The notes beneath the pieces are model-generated. The model had not been told where the DNA came from. It did no database searches and saw nothing but the letters and a program-made list of their open reading frames with translations. Positions 5,877 through 12,602 of a DNA stretch of 12,668 nucleotides are shown piece by piece (positions within the stretch are counted from its first letter, which is position 1; each line of letters begins with the position of its first letter). The position numbers and the translations under genes were made by a program. This DNA comes from Campylobacteraceae bacterium (GTDB lineage Bacteria > Campylobacterota > Campylobacteria > Campylobacterales > Campylobacteraceae), in the NCBI GenBank assembly GCA_031282125.1, contig JAITEH010000036.1:1-12668 (forward strand). The letters are read 5' to 3'.

Positions 5877-7075
5877 AAAAGATATTTTTGCTGTTGATTT
5901 TTTTATGTGCGTCCATATATGCTTTCAGCGACAAGCCTTCGCCAATCCCGCTTCCAAAAAGCGTATTTTTGGATGTTCATCCTGCGGTGTGTAATGAGGT
6001 GTGTCTGGATAGATTGCTGAATAACGGTCAGGTTTTTAGCTTCATGAGCAGGTACAGCAAAGATTTTTCAAATAAACTCTTGGAAGAGAACTATTTTAAT
6101 TACGCGCAGATGTTTAATCTACTCATGCAGTATGAGTATGATTCGGCAAATATCAAAATTGCCGTTTTGATACCGCAAAAAAGTATCAAAACTTATGCAC
6201 TTACGTCTGTAAATGCCGTTTTGGCTTATCTTCTAGCGCAAAGGGGCAATTTCGAACTAACAGTGTTCAATAGCGTAGATGAGAGCGACGAAGCGATAAA
6301 ATCGACGCTTAACAATATACGAAAAAGCGGTTACGTGTACGTCATAGCGCCCATAACGCAAGACGGACTTGATATGCTGGTAAAAAATAGTTATGGCATG
6401 CATATATTTGTACCGACACTTCACAAATCCTTGTATGAGAATGCGCCGTACAATATCATTTTTGGCGGTATTGATTATAACGCTCAGATAGAGGCTTTAA
6501 GCAGTTTTGTCAAAGAGAATATCATTATATTTTCAGGTGAGAGCAAACTGGAGCTTAGTTTAAACGATATGGTGAAAAATCAAGATGCAATAGTTGAAGA
6601 TACGTTGTATTTTACAAGCTTGAAAGATAACTTTAAAAAAGCGATAGAGAGCAATAAAAACATAAGCTCATCATCAGTCTATCTCAATATGCCGCGCTTT
6701 ATGTCGGGACTGCTTGCTTCGCAGCTTAGAGCTTATAAACAGACTCCTTTAGCACTGCTGTCCACGCAGATAAATTATCATCCCGATATACTAAATCTTA
6801 CGCAGTATGAGGATAGAAAAAATCTATATCTTGCCAACTCTATAGGCGCGATAAATCCCCAGCTTGAAAGCATTAGCGCGTTTTTGGGCAACAACATGGA
6901 GTATGATTGGGTCAATTACTCTATTTCTATCGGCGTAGAGCATATAAATATAAACTTTTTTAATGATGAGGCTGAAAGGCTTTTTAGCGAAAGTATCGAT
7001 GATGACGCTCAGATAGAGTATGATACGCGTATTTTTAGAGCAGGACAATACGGCTTTCAAGAGATTAAAAACTAA
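5873..7075 (+). CDS. secreted periplasmic-binding-fold protein, unknown role
   Basis: A 400-residue protein. The first 17 residues (KK, then a hydrophobic run, then IYA|F) form a signal peptide, with cleavage probably after A17; C14 is not in a proper lipobox. Two cysteines, C40 and C44, follow the signal and could form a disulfide. From about residue 94 the pattern resembles a type 1 periplasmic-binding fold: KIAVLIP (95-101), a long helix, then strand and helix repeats with YVYVIAPIT (154-162) and MHIFVPTL (176-183). This is the layout of LpoA/LppC and branched-chain substrate-binding proteins. I cannot name a ligand. A peptidoglycan-synthase activator or a substrate-binding role are both possible. 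The gene overlaps the uracil-DNA glycosylase gene by 4 bases, an odd pairing of a cytosolic repair enzyme with an exported protein. Confidence 0.82.
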   Translation: MKKIFLLLIFLCASIYAFSDKPSPIPLPKSVFLDVHPAVCNEVCLDRLLNNGQVFSFMSRYSKDFSNKLLEENYFNYAQMFNLLMQYEYDSANIKIAVLIPQKSIKTYALTSVNAVLAYLLAQRGNFELTVFNSVDESDEAIKSTLNNIRKSGYVYVIAPITQDGLDMLVKNSYGMHIFVPTLHKSLYENAPYNIIFGGIDYNAQIEALSSFVKENIIIFSGESKLELSLNDMVKNQDAIVEDTLYFTSLKDNFKKAIESNKNISSSSVYLNMPRFMSGLLASQLRAYKQTPLALLSTQINYHPDILNLTQYEDRKNLYLANSIGAINPQLESISAFLGNNMEYDWVNYSISIGVEHININFFNDEAERLFSESIDDDAQIEYDTRIFRAGQYGFQEIKN

Positions 7076-7076
7076 A

Positions 7077-7517
7077 TTAGAGAAGTTTCTCCAACAAGAG
7101 GGCATCCGCGCCGTCAGGATAGTAGTTTGAAGCTATGCCGCTTTTGACAAATCCTGCTTTTTCATATAATCTAATCGCATGATAGTTCGTGGTATTTACT
7201 TCCAGCTTGATACTTTTTTTGCCCGTTTTTTTGGCGTATGCAAAGCTTTTTTCAAGAAGTTTCAAGCCGATGCCTTTTCCCTGAAACTCATTTTTTACAG
7301 CGATAGAGTAAACCCTTAATTTTGCGGATTTTTTGTGCGTTAAAAGCAGTATATAACCCGCCGCTTTATCTTCTATCTTGCAGATAAATAGCGGGTTTTT
7401 TTTGATGTGGTAGAGAAAATTTTGCTGCGTTAAGGCAAATGAGTTTTTGTCAAACAGCCCATTTTCTATCTCGCACAGAGCTTTTAAATCGTCTTTGGCC
7501 GCAGCTTCTATTTTCAT
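7077..7517 (-). CDS. GNAT acetyltransferase, RimI-like
   Basis: A 146-residue GNAT-fold N-acetyltransferase using acetyl-CoA. The pyrophosphate-binding loop EFQGKGIG (77-84) fits the Q/R-x-x-G-x-G/A motif, and LEVNTTNYHAIRLYEKAGF (105-123) matches the RimI pattern LEVR-x-SN-x-A-x2-LY-x-K-x-GF. It is most like ribosomal-protein alanine acetyltransferases, but the true target is not shown by sequence. The start ATG overlaps the stop of the DUF2156 gene (ATGA). Its stop lies one base from that of the convergent gene on the other strand, so transcripts probably overlap here. Confidence 0.85.
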   Translation of the reverse strand: MKIEAAAKDDLKALCEIENGLFDKNSFALTQQNFLYHIKKNPLFICKIEDKAAGYILLLTHKKSAKLRVYSIAVKNEFQGKGIGLKLLEKSFAYAKKTGKKSIKLEVNTTNYHAIRLYEKAGFVKSGIASNYYPDGADALLLEKLL

Positions 7518-8494
7518 TTTTGATAGATAGTGTATTTGGCGATGAGTTTTTCGGGGCGGTAACTCATTTTGACCTTTTTTAGATTCTCAAAGCCCATATC
7601 GTCGCCGACATTGATATATTCGACTTCATACTTGTCTTTGAGTACTTTTGAAAATTCGCGGAATAAAAACTGCGCGCAGCCAAGTGTCTCAAAATCTGTT
7701 TTTTCTATTATGATGCTGGCGATATGTTCATTTATCTTTTCGCCGACCGTAAAGCCTTTCAACTCACCGCCGATAAAAAGGCAAATGCCTGTCAGCTCCA
7801 ACTCTTCGTAATGCGCGAGCAATCTTTTTATAGCGTTTTGCTCAAATAAAATACCCTCCAAAAATCTATCCTCTTCCTCTTTTGGCATGTATTTGACTCT
7901 GTCGCTTGTCCATTTGCGATAAAGCGCGTTTATCATATTTGTGTGTTTTGAAGGCTCTAGCGTCTCTACGCATACGTCGGAATATGCCTTTTTAAATTTA
8001 TTGATTTCGTTTCTTTTGGAGTGATAGTTGTTTCCTTTGAGCTCTATCAAATCCTCGCTTTTATAGACATAATCTACAAGTTTTTTTTCGACGATATAAT
8101 CAGCGAGCATTTCGAACATTACAGTTCCCTCTTCCAAATAGTTCGTAAAACACTCCAAAATCTTTTCATGTACATAATCAATGCGCGAATAATATTTAGA
8201 AGTGTTGTTCTCATTCATAATCTTAAAACACTCTACGATAGCGTCGTTGATTTTATCTTTTTTGCCAAGCGGCGGCAGAAGCATTGAGATTTCACTTCCT
8301 TGCATGATAAACAGGCAAAAAGTATCGTTGATGATACTGTAAAAACCGCTTGCCGATGAGAGCCATAAATAGTTCGCAGCAAATGTATAATCGCTCAGGT
8401 CAACATTTACCTCTCTTAAATACTCCTCCATGAGAGGCTTTGTGTGCATATTGAAATGTCTTAATTCATAATTTAATATTTGCAGAGTGGGCAT
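7514..8494 (-). CDS. DUF2156 protein (lysylphosphatidylglycerol synthetase C-terminal-like)
   Basis: A 326-residue protein of the DUF2156 family, made of two GNAT-like halves related to the aminoacyltransferase domain of MprF. Marks are the start YTFAANYLWL, PPLGKK, then DLIELKGNNYHSKRNEINKF, KGFTVGEKIN, IIIEKTDFETLG and, near the end, INVGDDMGFENLKKVKMSYRPEKLIAKY. The family usually has EEDLG where this one reads GDDMG. There is no membrane part, so it is not a full MprF; the substrate is unknown. I chose the ATG at 8494, which has AAGGA 11 bases upstream, over the longer frame from 8593, whose first 33 residues lie in a hairpin-rich leader and do not look like protein. First gene of an operon with the RimI-like gene. 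Confidence 0.88.
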   Translation of the reverse strand: MPTLQILNYELRHFNMHTKPLMEEYLREVNVDLSDYTFAANYLWLSSASGFYSIINDTFCLFIMQGSEISMLLPPLGKKDKINDAIVECFKIMNENNTSKYYSRIDYVHEKILECFTNYLEEGTVMFEMLADYIVEKKLVDYVYKSEDLIELKGNNYHSKRNEINKFKKAYSDVCVETLEPSKHTNMINALYRKWTSDRVKYMPKEEEDRFLEGILFEQNAIKRLLAHYEELELTGICLFIGGELKGFTVGEKINEHIASIIIEKTDFETLGCAQFLFREFSKVLKDKYEVEYINVGDDMGFENLKKVKMSYRPEKLIAKYTIYQK

Positions 8495-8519
8495 CTGTCC
8501 AGTTTTCCTTTTATTGGCA

Positions 8520-8582
8520 TTTTGGATAATTCCTCGCCGCAGGAGGTTCGGACAGACGAAAGTCTTGAGCGAATCTTGCGAA
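8520..8582 (-). other. leader with three small hairpins
   Basis: In the RNA of the DUF2156 gene this leader can form, in order, TTGC-TTC-GCAA, AGAC-TTTC-GTCT and CCTC-(7)-GAGG. No T-tract follows, so it is not a plain terminator. The sequence is richer in GC than the flanks. Confidence 0.4.
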
Positions 8583-8598
8583 GCAAAAAACAAACGAA

Positions 8599-8604
8599 AT
8601 TATA
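8599..8604 (-). promoter_or_regulatory. -10 box for the DUF2156-rimI operon
   Basis: Reads TATAAT on the minus strand in an AT-rich setting. The transcript would begin near 8592 and carry a leader of almost 100 bases before the ATG at 8494. Confidence 0.5.
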
Positions 8605-8760
8605 AGCGCATAAAGTTTAAACTCAGTTGATAATCCGAGATTTTTTCTATTTATTTTTACGATGTATCAAAAGTGAAATTTTACAGCGGATTTAAATATT
8701 TGTACCCAAAAATTACAAATCAAATACGAAGCCGACAAAGACTATATGACACCCCTAAAT

Positions 8761-8940
8761 CTACTCGCGATAATCGCTGTCATAATCTGCGTCATACTCA
8801 TCTTTGTCGTAACTATACTCGTCTTCATCTTTATAAATATCGTCTTCGTCATCATCCTCAAAATCGTTGTCATCATCTTCAAAATCTATATCGTCCTCGA
8901 AATCATCGTCCCAATCTTTAGCCAGATGCAACCCTTCCAT
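8761..8940 (-). CDS. hyper-acidic 59-residue protein
   Basis: Translating the minus strand from the ATG at 8938-8940 to TAG at 8761-8763 gives 59 residues, of which 33 are Asp or Glu and only four are Lys or Arg. It starts MEGLHLAKDW, then long D/E runs follow, with single aromatic residues (W10, F14, F20, F27, Y36, Y42, Y44, Y49, Y53, Y57) at fairly regular steps. Phe occurs in the first half and Tyr in the second. No signal peptide or known domain is visible. It would be unstructured, or folded only on binding cations or a basic partner. AAGGA 6 bases ahead of the ATG supports translation. It lies 62 bases downstream of ribB on the same strand. The mix of GAT and GAC, and GAA and GAG, argues against a simple repeat expansion. 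A nucleic-acid mimic, chaperone tail or metal buffer are guesses. Confidence 0.72.
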   Translation of the reverse strand: MEGLHLAKDWDDDFEDDIDFEDDDNDFEDDDEDDIYKDEDEYSYDKDEYDADYDSDYRE

Positions 8941-8950
8941 AGGATATCCT

Positions 8951-8981
8951 TAGTGGTAAAATACTTCGTTATTTTAACACA
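8951..8981 (-). other. hairpin between ribB and the acidic-protein gene
   Basis: On the minus strand GTG-T-TAAAATA and TATTTTA-C-CAC pair with one T-C mismatch around a 6-base loop. No T-tract follows, so it may be an mRNA-processing or stability structure rather than a terminator. Confidence 0.45.
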
Positions 8982-9002
8982 CAAAAAATAAAATTGACTA
9001 AA

Positions 9003-10019
9003 TTATACGACAATCTCTTCCAAAATATCCAGACCAAATCCGCCGATAGCAAAGAAGTTATTACCGCCTTGCTTTGATAAAAGTGTGATTTTGTTGATAC
9101 CAAGAGCGTTCAATATCTGCGCTCCGATGCCGTGTTCTTTTGCGCTGTCTCTTTTGATAGTGTCCAAAAATATAAGGACTCCGCCGAATTTTTTGAGGTG
9201 ATCTATCGATTTGACAAGCGAATCGTACGTTCTATCCAACGAAAGAAGCTCTATATCTTTTAATATATGGTGAAATTTCACTGCCGCGCTGTTTGTAACA
9301 GAGCCGAATATATAAGCCGTGTGAATACTGTCTAAGTGGTCGCTAAACTCTACTTTTTCGACATTTGCGCCTCTAAACTGCGTATTTGTGCGGGATTTTT
9401 CATAGACTAAAGATTCGTATTTTAGGCGATATTCGATGATATCTGCTATGGATACGGTTTTGATATTGTGTTTTTTGCAGAAGATATCGATATCGTCTCT
9501 TCGCGCCATATCTCCGTCATCTTTGACTAATTCGCAAATGATAGCGCTCTCTCTTACGCCCGCCAAGCGGCAAAGGTCAATCGAACCTTCTGTGTGTCCC
9601 GTTCTAACCAATACGCCGCCTTTTTTGGCTATGAGTGGGAATATGTGTCCGGGTCGTACTAAATCTTTGGGTGAACTTTTCTGGTCGGCTATGACTTTGA
9701 TCGTCATGTCGCGCTCTATTGCAGATATGCCTGTTTTGGCGTTTTTCGCATCTACGGATATAGTAAAAGCAGTCTCATGGGCAGAATTGTTGTTTGCCAC
9801 CATCGGCGTTAATTCAAGTCTTTTTGCAGTATCTTCAGTAACGCTCATGCACACCAATCCTTTTGCATGAGTTATCATAAAATTGACCTTTTCGACAGTG
9901 GAAAAATCTGCCGCATATACCAAATCGCCCTCATTTTCCCTATCTTCGTCGTCCACTATGACTACCATTTTGCCGTTTTTTATCTCTTCAATGGCAGCTT
10001 TTACTCTCTCTTCGCTCAT
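9003..10019 (-). CDS. ribB: 3,4-dihydroxy-2-butanone-4-phosphate synthase with decayed RibA domain
   Basis: The N-terminal half makes 3,4-dihydroxy-2-butanone 4-phosphate from ribulose 5-phosphate, one of the two riboflavin precursors. Its motifs are intact: DDEDRENEGD (23-32), GLVCMSVT (54-61), TAFTISVD (83-90), KTGISAIERD (95-104) and RPGHIFPLIAKKGGVLVRTG (122-141), followed by HTEGSIDL. Residues from about 205 to 338 follow the outline of GTP cyclohydrolase II. They lack the zinc cysteines (no cysteine at all in this half) and the SECLTGD-type motif, so cyclohydrolase activity is very unlikely. Helicobacter pylori has a comparable RibBA. A separate ribA is expected elsewhere in the genome. 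The start at 10019 has AAGGA 6 bases upstream. A longer frame up to 10217 only reads through the tRNA-Gln gene. The leader is short, so no FMN riboswitch fits. Confidence 0.93.
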   Translation of the reverse strand: MSEERVKAAIEEIKNGKMVVIVDDEDRENEGDLVYAADFSTVEKVNFMITHAKGLVCMSVTEDTAKRLELTPMVANNNSAHETAFTISVDAKNAKTGISAIERDMTIKVIADQKSSPKDLVRPGHIFPLIAKKGGVLVRTGHTEGSIDLCRLAGVRESAIICELVKDDGDMARRDDIDIFCKKHNIKTVSIADIIEYRLKYESLVYEKSRTNTQFRGANVEKVEFSDHLDSIHTAYIFGSVTNSAAVKFHHILKDIELLSLDRTYDSLVKSIDHLKKFGGVLIFLDTIKRDSAKEHGIGAQILNALGINKITLLSKQGGNNFFAIGGFGLDILEEIVV

Positions 10020-10053
10020 CTCGCATCCTTTTTCAAAATAAAATATGTGGCGG

Positions 10054-10059
10054 ATTATA
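10054..10059 (-). promoter_or_regulatory. -10 box for ribB
   Basis: TATAAT on the minus strand, about 35 bases ahead of the start codon. No good -35. It lies only 11 bases from the -35 of the oppositely directed tRNA promoter. Confidence 0.6.
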
Positions 10060-10070
10060 GCTACTAATCC

Positions 10071-10099
10071 TTGACAAACAGATAAAAAGCTACTATAAT
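10071..10099 (+). promoter_or_regulatory. full-consensus promoter of the tRNA-Gln/tRNA-fMet unit
   Basis: TTGACA (10071-10076), 17 bases, TATAAT (10094-10099): an exact sigma70 consensus, unlike the other promoters in this window, which lack a -35. The mature tRNA starts about 35 bases after the likely start of transcription near 10106. Confidence 0.88.
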
Positions 10100-10141
10100 T
10101 CCGACCTTGATGTTTATTTTGGACTACAGGGCAACATTCAC

Positions 10142-10216
10142 TGGGGTGTCGCCAAGCGGTAAGGCAACTGGTTTTGGTCCAGTCATTCGGGGGTTCGAAT
10201 CCCTCCTCCCCATCCA
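10142..10216 (+). tRNA. tRNA-Gln (anticodon TTG)
   Basis: A complete cloverleaf. The acceptor TGGGGTG pairs with CTCCCCA, the anticodon stem is ACTGG/CCAGT with loop TTTTGGT (anticodon TTG), the T-loop is TTCGAAT, and CCA is encoded (10214-10216). The U1-A72 pair is the usual bacterial Gln identity mark. Acceptor pair 6-67 is a T-T mismatch, and the discriminator base is T. Confidence 0.95.
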
Positions 10217-10223
10217 CAATAGT

Positions 10224-10300
<77 letters not shown>

Positions 10301-10586
10301 ATTTACAAATCCATTCGTTATCTACAAACAGCAAAAACACTAAAGCCATCAAACAATTTGTCATAAAACTAAAAACGCCAATCCCAAAAAAAACTATCTA
10401 TTTCACTAATAAAGCTATCAAATTTTTTCTATATTTTTATTGAATTATAAAAATATGGGTTTATTTCGCTTGTTATATCCAAATATTTTTAAAAAATATA
10501 ATTAAAACTTTTACACTTTTACATTAATAAAATATAAATTTCATATTTTTTATTTATAATTAGCCATTTTCTTGCTAATATGCGAT
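10301..10586. other. AT-rich gene-free stretch
   Basis: No credible open frame or RNA gene is seen. An inverted repeat ATTAGC (10559-10564)/GCTAAT (10574-10579) lies just upstream of the promoter of the next gene. No clear terminator follows tRNA-fMet. Confidence 0.6.
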
Positions 10587-10624
10587 TTGATTAAAATAAA
10601 TTTTAATGTATAGTGTGATACTAT
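10587..10624 (+). promoter_or_regulatory. promoter and operator-like palindrome of the HTH gene
   Basis: TTGATT (10587-10592) and TATAGT (10609-10614) are 16 bases apart. ATAGT (10610-10614) and ACTAT (10620-10624) form a 5-bp inverted repeat with a 5-base gap that overlaps the -10 and the likely start of transcription. That is where a repressor would act, so self-regulation by the encoded HTH protein is a reasonable guess. Confidence 0.45.
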
Positions 10625-10650
10625 TTGTCAGGATTTATAAAGGGATAAGG

Positions 10651-10860
10651 ATGAAGGAAGCAAAAATAAGAACTATGATGCGTAAACTAAAAGTCACGCA
10701 TGCCGAATTGGCCAAAGAGCTTGGTATCGTCAAGGGTACTGTGGATAGTTATAGAATGAGTATGCCCAAAAAACTTGACCTTATGATAGACGGTCTTCGT
10801 TATAGAAAATTGGTGCGCTTCTTATTTGAAGAAGAACTTAAGAGCAAAGACAAAAAGTAA
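10651..10860 (+). CDS. small HTH (XRE-like) DNA-binding protein
   Basis: A 69-residue protein made almost only of a helix-turn-helix domain. The segment VTHAELAKELGIVKGTVDSY (15-34) has the look of the Cro/C1 or sigma-70-like HTH, with basic flanks and a charged C-terminus. It lacks any sensor or dimer domain, so it may act as a Cro-like repressor. I set the start at 10651, where AAAGGGATAAGG precedes the ATG; the earlier ATG at 10606 falls on the promoter palindrome and adds 15 residues with no family look. No toxin gene sits next to it, so a toxin-antitoxin pair is not supported. It may be a phage or island remnant, as it stands alone in AT-rich DNA between tRNA genes. Confidence 0.75.
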   Translation: MKEAKIRTMMRKLKVTHAELAKELGIVKGTVDSYRMSMPKKLDLMIDGLRYRKLVRFLFEEELKSKDKK

Positions 10861-10880
10861 AAACAGACCGTTTTTCATCA
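10859..10880 (+). terminator. weak terminator after the HTH gene
   Basis: AAAAAC (10859-10864) and GTTTTT (10870-10875) form a short AT stem with a 5-base loop that overlaps the stop codon. The T-run lies inside the stem. Weak. Confidence 0.35.
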
Positions 10881-11296
10881 GATATTAATACCCAGATACT
10901 ACTGCACATATAAATAATAAAAAACATTGATACTCAAAAAATGCGAGCGCGCAAAATTTTTTGTAATTATAAAATTATCCGTTATATATTTTTGCTATTT
11001 TAAATAAATTTGCCTTTTTGATTATATCCGCATTTATAAAAAACCGCGCGCGGATTTTTATTTTTTATTTTATACACATTTTTTTGGAATATTTTGTCAA
11101 AATATATATTTATGATGAAGTCTTTTGATTTGATTTGCAGGCTTGTTATATAAATCGAGCGGATTGATAATTTTGCCGTTTAACAAAAGGGCTAAAATCA
11201 AATTTTTAATCTAAAAATATTTGTCTGGCGGCAAATGATATCAAGTTGATAGATTTTCAGTGTGAAATATGCAGTTTTAAAAAGTCAAATATCTCT
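10881..11296. other. AT-rich gene-free stretch
   Basis: No convincing gene is seen. It holds a CG-only palindrome with flanking A and T runs (11038-11070), and a 7-bp inverted repeat ATATTTT-GTC-AAAATAT (11089-11105). A long-range complement also occurs: TTTGATTT near 11124 and AAATCAAA near 11195. Confidence 0.5.
11038..11070. terminator. candidate bidirectional terminator
   Basis: A run of six A, then CCGCGCGCGG (11044-11053), then ATTTTTATTTTTT. The stem CCG-CGCG-CGG extends into A-T pairs on both sides, giving a T-tail on either strand. It lies between the plus-strand HTH gene and the minus-strand tRNA-Gln(CTG), so it could end both. Confidence 0.5.
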
Positions 11297-11370
11297 TGGT
11301 TGCCGGAATAGGATTCGAACCTATATAGCGAGATCCAGAGTCTCGCGTCCTGCCGTTAGACGATCCGGCA
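11297..11370 (-). tRNA. tRNA-Gln (anticodon CTG)
   Basis: A full cloverleaf on the minus strand. The acceptor TGCCGGA pairs perfectly with TCCGGCA, the anticodon stem is CGAGA/TCTCG with loop CTCTGGA (anticodon CTG), the T-arm is ATAGG-TTCGAAT-CCTAT, the discriminator is A, and CCA is encoded. U1-A72 fits Gln. The variable loop has four bases. Confidence 0.95.
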
Positions 11371-11385
11371 AACTTTGAAAGCATA

Positions 11386-11391
11386 ATTATA
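11386..11391 (-). promoter_or_regulatory. -10 box for tRNA-Gln(CTG)
   Basis: TATAAT on the minus strand. The start of transcription near 11379 would be just ahead of the tRNA at 11370. There is no good -35. Confidence 0.5.
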
Positions 11392-11510
11392 ATTAAATTT
11401 TCTTACGAAAGGCTTTTGCTGAGCAAAATGCGACTTCAAACTTTTAATGAGAGTTTTTGTTTTTTTGAAAACTGCTTTTTAAAATTATAAAAGCGGCAAT
11501 TTATCTATTT

Positions 11511-12203
11511 TTATTTTGGCAGCATTTCCAGTATCTTTTGCACGGCGTCAAATGGATTACTTGCTTGATACACGGGACGCCCGACGACTATAAAATCACA
11601 CCTGTTTTCATAAGCTGTTTTGATATCCGCTACTCTTTTTTGGTCGTCTTTTTGCGCATTTTCAAACGGTCTTATGCCTGGAGTCAATGTAAGAAAATCA
11701 CCATTTGTGTGGTTTTTTATCATCAAACTCTCATACACGGAGCAGACAACGCCGTCAAGCCCGCTCTCAAAAGTCTCTTTTGCAAATTGCAGCGCTTTTT
11801 TTTCTATACTTTCGTTGTAAACTGCTTTAAAACCCTCATCGTCAAAGCTTGTAAGCGCAGTCACGGAGAGTACAATCGGCGGATTTTTCATGCCGCTTAG
11901 TCTGTCTTTTACCATTTTCATGGCTATTTTGCCGCTGCTTGCATGCACGTTGAACATTTCAACATTAAGATTTGCTATGGATTCCGCCGCATCAGCCATC
12001 GTATTTGGTATGTCGTAAAGCTTCAAATCGAGAAAAATCTTAAAATTATCATTGATATTTTTCAGTTCGCTTACGATATTTTTACCGTCTCTGATGAATG
12101 AGCGAAGTCCGACTTTGAGCCAAACATCGCATTTTTTCAATGATTTGGCTAAAGATATATTATCTTTTTCGTCAGGCAAATCCAAAGCTACGCAAAGCTT
12201 CAT
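11511..12203 (-). CDS. pyrF: orotidine 5'-phosphate decarboxylase
   Basis: Catalyses the last step of UMP synthesis, decarboxylation of OMP, in the cytosol as a dimeric TIM barrel. The catalytic array FLDLKLYDIPNT (58-69) is intact, with D59, K61 and D64. The phosphate-binding ends TPGIRP and IVVGRPVYQASNP are present. At 230 residues it is of normal length for the short bacterial group. Its ATG overlaps the nusB stop by 4 bases, so it is cotranslated with nusB. The order ribH-nusB-pyrF is the one in Campylobacter jejuni. No strong terminator follows, only a weak AT hairpin near 11477-11493. Confidence 0.96.
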   Translation of the reverse strand: MKLCVALDLPDEKDNISLAKSLKKCDVWLKVGLRSFIRDGKNIVSELKNINDNFKIFLDLKLYDIPNTMADAAESIANLNVEMFNVHASSGKIAMKMVKDRLSGMKNPPIVLSVTALTSFDDEGFKAVYNESIEKKALQFAKETFESGLDGVVCSVYESLMIKNHTNGDFLTLTPGIRPFENAQKDDQKRVADIKTAYENRCDFIVVGRPVYQASNPFDAVQKILEMLPK

Positions 12204-12601
12204 GGAAGATTCTTTTTGATGGAGTCCAAAACGCCGTTTACGAACTTTGAACTTGTCTCGTTTCCAAGCTCTTTTGCCAACTCTATAGCTTCGTTGATGA
12301 CGACCGCGCTGTCAAGTTTGGTATATAAAAGCTCATATGCGCCAAGCCTCAAAAGCGCTCTTTCTATCATGCCGATTTTTTCCAGCTCCCACTCTTTGAG
12401 GTATTTATTGATGGCTTTATCTATATCGTCGATATTATTTAAAATCCCGTTGTAAAGCTCTATGGCGAACTCTTTTTGCTGATTTCTTATCTTTTTTTCT
12501 TCAAAAATCTCATCGCGAAATTTTGCGATATTGCTGTTTCCCGTATCTTGTGCGTACAAAAGTCCTATGATAGTCTCTCTAACTTGCCTTCTGGTTGCCA
12601 C
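12200..12601 (-). CDS. nusB: transcription antitermination factor NusB
   Basis: NusB pairs with NusE (ribosomal S10) on boxA RNA for antitermination in rRNA operons. At 133 residues it is of normal length. It starts MATRRQVRETIIGLLYAQD, typical of the family, and has IGMIERALLRLGAYELLY and AVVINEAIELAKELG, then SSKFVNGVLDSI, the conserved C-terminal core. The start is GTG at 12601, preceded by AAGG; a nearby ATG is out of frame. It follows the ribH stop by one base. Confidence 0.95.
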   Translation of the reverse strand: MATRRQVRETIIGLLYAQDTGNSNIAKFRDEIFEEKKIRNQQKEFAIELYNGILNNIDDIDKAINKYLKEWELEKIGMIERALLRLGAYELLYTKLDSAVVINEAIELAKELGNETSSKFVNGVLDSIKKNLP

Positions 12602-12602
12602 A

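Noticed and set aside
8495-8593. Longer start for the DUF2156 gene
   Set aside because: The 33 extra residues lie in the hairpin-rich leader downstream of the -10, with no ribosome site.
8673-8991. Two plus-strand frames, one very hydrophobic and resembling a membrane protein
   Set aside because: They are antisense to the acidic gene: GAT/GAC codons read backwards give Ile and Val, which creates the hydrophobic look. The ribosome site and start favour the minus strand.
10020-10053. FMN riboswitch ahead of ribB
   Set aside because: The leader is only about 30 bases long and none of the conserved riboswitch core is seen.
10020-10217. N-terminal extension of the ribB frame
   Set aside because: It reads through tRNA-Gln and the promoter region; the good ribosome site and family start are at 10019.
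10651-10860. Toxin-antitoxin pair
   Set aside because: No partner frame lies within several hundred bases on either side.
11538-11900. 120-residue plus-strand frame
   Set aside because: It is the antisense shadow of pyrF, with no ribosome site or domain.
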